From NCBI GenBank assembly GCA_025359945.1, contig JANYDD010000089.1, forward strand, positions 30,378-94,377: 64,000 nt of DNA, read 5' to 3'. A program made the position numbers and the translations under genes. The number at the start of each line of letters is the position of its first letter. The first letter of the stretch is position 1. This DNA is from Bdellovibrio sp. GTDB lineage: Bacteria > Bdellovibrionota > Bdellovibrionia > Bdellovibrionales > Bdellovibrionaceae. Below are positions 60,442 to 64,000 of this stretch, piece by piece. The notes under the pieces are model-generated. The model worked only from the letters and a program-made list of their open reading frames with translations. It did no database searches and had not been told where the DNA came from.

Positions 60442-61329
60442 TCACTTTATTGAATTTCCACGGAGTGAAGTTATTTTTTCAGCGTTTGATGGGTTTGATT
60501 CAGGAGTCGGATTTACGCGCGTGTGGATTGAGAAAACAATATTTAAGGTGCTTTCGCTGACGATTCCCAAACCAAAATACTGAGAAGTTAAAAACTGCAT
60601 CGTCCCTGAAATTGAATACTCGCGGCCGTAGCGAATTCCAATCCCCGGAGCCGACGACCAACCATTTGTTGATGTCGAGTATTCAGCCGCAGGCGAATCT
60701 CCAATGGTCGAAGCTTTCTGAGAGTCCCTGCTAGTGAGCGCTAAGTTGGAATAGCTATAACCAAAAAACAAAAGTGCTTTGTCCGCGATAAAGCGACCCG
60801 CCGAAATTCCGCCTGTGGTTGTGGTCGCTGTGGCTGTTGCGGACCAAGCGTAACCCCCAGGGCCACCGCGTGTTTGTTGATCACCCGACAAAGAAGCCGT
60901 GCTGTTCATTCTTGATCCATAAATTGCCGCGACCCAGGCGCCCGACAGGGTTGATTCCGCACGCGATGGGCCCAAAAACTGCCAGGTAAAATTAAGCCCG
61001 GCCATGGCAGGCAGCAGAGAAAGATCCAAACCTAAGTTGAACTGAGAACCCAGACCAAAACCAACGTCTGTATAAAGACTGCTATAAGATCCATAGATTG
61101 ATTGATTCATGTCTGGAGGTCTGCTGTCGGCCGCCGTAATCGCCGTAATGACTTTCGTATGTCGGGCTCCCAATTTTCCATAGAACGAAGTTTTTCCGGG
61201 AACCTGCGGGTCTCGAACGATCGGGGTAGGAACGTGCACCGCTAGGTTGGTGCAAGCGGTGAACAATCCGATTAAACTTAAGAAACCAATAAAGTGAAGA
61301 GCTTTTGTAAACAACTTTTTTTCTTTCAT
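60442..61329 (-). CDS. Lipoprotein with outer-membrane-like barrel segment
   Basis: This 295-residue protein starts at ATG and has a lipobox (SLIGLFTAC). The mature part is rich in glycine, serine, threonine and alternating strands (VGFGLGSQFNLGLDLSLLP, SAGRFIADKALLFFGYSYS), like a small outer-membrane barrel or its lipid-anchored relative. No family is recognised. It has no obvious operon partner. Location in the outer membrane is inferred. Confidence 0.7.
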   Translation of the reverse strand: MKEKKLFTKALHFIGFLSLIGLFTACTNLAVHVPTPIVRDPQVPGKTSFYGKLGARHTKVITAITAADSRPPDMNQSIYGSYSSLYTDVGFGLGSQFNLGLDLSLLPAMAGLNFTWQFLGPSRAESTLSGAWVAAIYGSRMNSTASLSGDQQTRGGPGGYAWSATATATTTTGGISAGRFIADKALLFFGYSYSNLALTSRDSQKASTIGDSPAAEYSTSTNGWSSAPGIGIRYGREYSISGTMQFLTSQYFGLGIVSESTLNIVFSIHTRVNPTPESNPSNAEKITSLRGNSIK

Positions 61330-61392
61330 ACCTGTGTTTAGTTTTCAGGTGATTGAAAGTTAACTAAAAATTGATCCATGTCCAGAGTTTTT

Positions 61393-62266
61393 TCATCCGA
61401 TGCTTGGGCGTTGACTGAATTCTTTGAGTGAAGTTTGGATTTTCAAACCCCGTACAGACCACCAATCCTGCGACCGATCAGCTAAACAACTGAGCCAATT
61501 TCGAGAACGTATGAAGACATTCCCGACTGCCAGGTCGTGTTTCTTGCTATAAAATGTCGTTTCTGTCGAGAATCGGCTTATTTGTAGTTCGATTTTTTTC
61601 GCGACAAAGTATTGTCGTTTTAATCCATATGGGACAACTTCATTCTTGGCGGTATCTGTTTCCGCATTCAGCCATTTTAAAGTTTCAGCGGTATTCGATT
61701 CTAATTTTAAATCCTGAACCCTCTGAAAAATCGTCGATCGGCCTGTCAAAATCGCATTCAGCGAACTTTGTGGAAATAATTTCGAATTGAAGACAATGTG
61801 CGTCTGGAAACACGGCCTGGCACTTTACGATTTTTATCGGATGATTTGGATATTTTTTGTGATATCCGCGCCAGAAATGAACGTAACCTATTTTTCCCTC
61901 ACCATGTTCTCTGACTAAGACATTTATTTGTACGCCCCGGCTGACCGCTAAGTGAACTTTTTCCCAATCGACGAGCTTTGCCCAGTTGGGTATGTCTGCG
62001 CCATGATTGGCCACTGTGCTACGTTCGATGATACGAGCTACAGTTCGCCGGTTCTTTCCAACAATCTTGGCTATGGCACGCTCTAAGTGGCCCGGTCTGT
62101 GAAGTTCTAATTGAAATAAAAAGCACTGAACAAATTGACGAAGCTGTTGCCAAGAAAAGAGAACAGCTCCGGAAAGATATTTTGCCCAATGAATTTTGGA
62201 TCGTGTCGCGTGAAAAGAGGAAAAGGCATCTTGGTGAAGCCATTGTTTTGCCTTGGCAGCAGGCAT
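61393..62266 (-). pseudogene. Decayed IS21-like transposase (IstA-type) remnant
   Basis: Two frames on the minus strand (about 62266-61685 and 61749-61393) look like the two ends of an IS21-type IstA. The first has a helix-turn-helix (RAIAKIVGKNRRTVARII) and then VDWEKVHLAVSRGVQINVL with GYVHFWRGYHK, resembling the WxxVHxEL-RRxGVTLxLL and GYxYSxFCxxYR of the family. The second has KRQYFVAKKIELQIS and FYSKKHDLAVGNVFIRSR, resembling the C-terminal YSVPY-type domain. The central DDE catalytic core is missing, and no istB follows. It cannot be active. The assignment rests on motif resemblance only. Confidence 0.45.
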
Positions 62267-62419
62267 TGGATTTACTCTATAAAATTTAACTCTTTGCCAA
62301 TTGCACTACTAGCTCTTTTTTAGCCCATGTCCTGACTAGATTGTTACCCTGAAATTTCGACTTTTTCCAGAAGCTTCCTTTTCGATAATCAACTTGATGT
62401 TCATGGGCGCGGATTTATT

Positions 62420-63556
62420 TTAAATTAAGTTGCGCTCTATACAGAAGGTTTTGAACGGCATAAGAGAAATACGATCGTCGATTTGTCGACTAAGGGTTCC
62501 GAGATGGACTTGATAAAAATGGGGGATCGTCGTTCTTTCTTTAAAGTAAAAAAGATGGGGTGAAATTGATTTTTCACCAGTCTTACACTCAACGGCAAAA
62601 AGTGGTTTGTTTTTTTGAAGTACGATAAAATCGATTTCACGTTTGTCGGTGTCTCTTAAAAATCGGAGTTCAGTTTTGATCCCCTCGACATCTTCCTGAA
62701 AATGGCAATACTTCAACAAATGCGATGCGACCATATTTTCGAATCGAATACCAGGGTCTTCAATTTGACTCCAATCCCAAAGGTACAGTTTTTGTTCTTT
62801 CTTAACTGCCCTGATCTTAGCTGATCCAAAAGGTGCAATTAGATAGCTATAATAAAGTGAAGATAATATTGCTAGCCATCGTTTCATGGTTTTAAAATCA
62901 GCCTCGATATCATGGGCCAATGAATTGATCGAAAGCGGTGAGCCAACTCGATTCGGCAATTCTTCAGCCAAACTCAACATCTTATCAAGATCCTTGACGT
63001 CCTCCCATCCTTGGAGATCCACGCCGATAACTCGAGCGAGCCTTTGTTGGTGCCAACGCCTGAGCTGGCGAAGGTCAGCCAAGCCATAAGGCTCGGGAAA
63101 ACCTCCAAATGTCAGCAACTTTTGCAAGGCACCTGATTCATTTCCGAGCTCTGACAAAGAATAGGGGTGAAGCCGATAGTAGTGGTATCGACCAAGAAGA
63201 GAATCGCCACCCTTGCGTAAAATATCCAAACGGGCAGAGCCAGTCACTAAAAACGAATGTGTGTTTTTAAGGGTATCATAAAATCCCTTTACCATATTGC
63301 GCCAGTTTTTAAATTTATGAATCTCATCTAAAACAATCAGGGGTTCGGATTTCGGCCATTCACGATTTCTGATTTTATTTTTGTGAAAATCAGAATCCCA
63401 ATTCAAATATGCAGGGTGTTCATCGATATAATTTTTGATGAGCCCTTGTGCCAAGGTCGTTTTGCCAACTTGCCTGGGGCCGCCTACGAACACCATCTTT
63501 GACTTAAGATCCTGGCGTACAAAAGGCTCTAAGTATCTGATGAGTAGATTGGACAT
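62420..63556 (-). CDS. AAA-type ATPase with DUF4143 domain (second copy)
   Basis: This 378-residue protein has Walker A GGPRQVGKTTLAQ, Walker B-like LIVLDEIHKFKNW and the sensor segment LVTGSARLDILRKGGDSLLGR. Its DUF4143 part ends with a nuclease-like core (REIDFIVLQKNKPLFAVECK). It starts at ATG 63556, directly downstream of a cluster of repeated TCCAATCTACTC motifs that look like an operator. GGAG lies only two bases before the ATG. It is paralogous to the gene at 58947 but not a recent duplicate. Function is not established for the family. Confidence 0.87.
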   Translation of the reverse strand: MSNLLIRYLEPFVRQDLKSKMVFVGGPRQVGKTTLAQGLIKNYIDEHPAYLNWDSDFHKNKIRNREWPKSEPLIVLDEIHKFKNWRNMVKGFYDTLKNTHSFLVTGSARLDILRKGGDSLLGRYHYYRLHPYSLSELGNESGALQKLLTFGGFPEPYGLADLRQLRRWHQQRLARVIGVDLQGWEDVKDLDKMLSLAEELPNRVGSPLSINSLAHDIEADFKTMKRWLAILSSLYYSYLIAPFGSAKIRAVKKEQKLYLWDWSQIEDPGIRFENMVASHLLKYCHFQEDVEGIKTELRFLRDTDKREIDFIVLQKNKPLFAVECKTGEKSISPHLFYFKERTTIPHFYQVHLGTLSRQIDDRISLMPFKTFCIERNLI

Positions 63557-63588
63557 GACTCCAATTTACTCGTGAGTAGATTGGAGTC
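63542..63588. promoter_or_regulatory. Operator-like repeat cluster over an ATPase start codon
   Basis: A 15-bp inverted repeat with one mismatch (63557-63571 and 63574-63588, centre GT) lies immediately upstream of the ATG at 63556. A third copy of GAGTAGATTGGA sits just inside the gene at 63542-63553. The start codon is thus flanked by repeats, an arrangement expected for a repressor site or autoregulation. Confidence 0.5.
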
Positions 63589-63881
63589 AAGTTCTATCCT
63601 ATTCTTAGCTTTGGGATATTCTCTTTATGTGGGTCAAACTTGGAAATCCATTTTCTAAACTGACATTATTTAGCTAAGCCATTTTCTTACAGGGTACCGT
63701 TTTGAAGAAAGTCTACCTGGCACGAATGGCAGTTGGTTCGGCAATCAGTCCAAACGGTAATTTTATCGCCGGCAGAATCTGAAGAAATGGTCGATAATTT
63801 GCCGAACTCAGAAATGACCGACATCTGACTAAGTGCTACCGGGACTGCACTAGTATTAATAAGTGCGTTAGATAGTATACA
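63589..63881. other. Intergenic stretch without a recognised gene
   Basis: About 290 bases between the ATPase upstream region and a partial frame at the window edge. I see no gene, hairpin terminator or RNA signature here. Confidence 0.5.
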
Positions 63882-64000
63882 TTAAGCAGCGTACTTAAGG
63901 CTTTTCTTTTGATAAAATGATCGTATTTTCTTTTTATTATTTTGAAGCGACCTCATAGACTTTGTCACTTGTTTTTTGAAGTCAGCTTTATCGACGACTG
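63882..64000 (-). CDS. C-terminal end of an unknown basic protein (cut by window edge)
   Basis: A frame on the minus strand is open from the window edge to TAA at 63882-63884 and reads as 38 lysine-, arginine- and glutamine-rich residues ending KKSLKYAA. It may be the tail of a gene lying outside the window. Too little is visible to name a family, and such a short open frame could also be chance. Confidence 0.3.
   Translation of the reverse strand, partial: VVDKADFKKQVTKSMRSLQNNKKKIRSFYQKKSLKYAA

Noticed and set aside
1..64000. tRNA, rRNA, CRISPR arrays, riboswitches, replication origin
   Set aside because: None was seen: no cloverleaf-like sequence, no regularly spaced repeats, no long untranslated leader matching a known riboswitch, and no DnaA-box cluster. 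A covariance-model scan would be needed to exclude small RNAs.

Overview
The window reads as chromosomal DNA of a Gram-negative bacterium with moderate to low GC content. A member of the Bdellovibrionota (Bdellovibrio-like) is plausible. The reasons are Mpl-based murein-peptide recycling, a class Ia ribonucleotide reductase, many small secreted or lipoprotein genes without recognisable families, frequent TTG and GTG starts, and long gene trains with 4-base stop/start overlaps. The taxonomic call is inference; no rRNA or tRNA gene is present to confirm it.

Layout. 1-10.6 kb (+): the 3' part of a purine operon (purC end, purS, purQ, purL, purF) runs without a gap into a peptidase S66 gene, a serine hydrolase, mpl and mutS. 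10.7-16.3 kb (-): a five-gene CDP-hexose operon (rfbF, rfbG, a reductase-like SDR, an RmlC-like epimerase, a GT2 glycosyltransferase) in which every gene overlaps the next by 4 bases, preceded by an FAD-dependent oxidoreductase gene. 16.4-25 kb: an accessory stretch of small conserved or secreted proteins, sufE, a HEPN/MNT pair, yebC and an rRNA pseudouridine synthase. 25-33 kb: a family 5 solute-binding protein, acyl-CoA dehydrogenase, then (+) site-2 protease, trpS, scpA, scpB and an HTTM-protein pair. 33-40 kb (-): nrdA-nrdB with a small membrane protein, then a response regulator, PilZ protein and radical SAM train. 40-50 kb: kup with an S1/P1-like enzyme, a patatin phospholipase, lon, two DedA-type membrane proteins, an outer-membrane protein and a murein peptidase lipoprotein. 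50.4-57.7 kb (-): yceD-rpmF-fabH-fabD-fabG-acpP-fabF-rpiB-glyA, a fatty-acid cluster without plsX. 57.7-64 kb: a decaying region with a GNAT remnant, a frameshifted secreted protein, two DUF4143-type ATPases plus the tail of a third, a lipoprotein and an eroded IS21-like transposase.

The most striking structure is a 105-bp palindromic element present twice, at 19349-19453 (-) and 23104-23208 (+), with only one base different. Each copy has near-perfect terminal inverted repeats and is flanked by a 9-bp target duplication (perfect in one copy, 8/9 in the other). Each sits inside the coding sequence of a secreted protein, in the only one of the element's six frames that is open throughout. Element plus duplication adds exactly 38 codons, so both host genes stay open and gain the same 35-residue peptide. 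One host gene carries an internal protein repeat that still shows what the empty site looked like. The copies are inverted relative to each other, so recombination between them would swap the C-termini of the two secreted proteins in frame.
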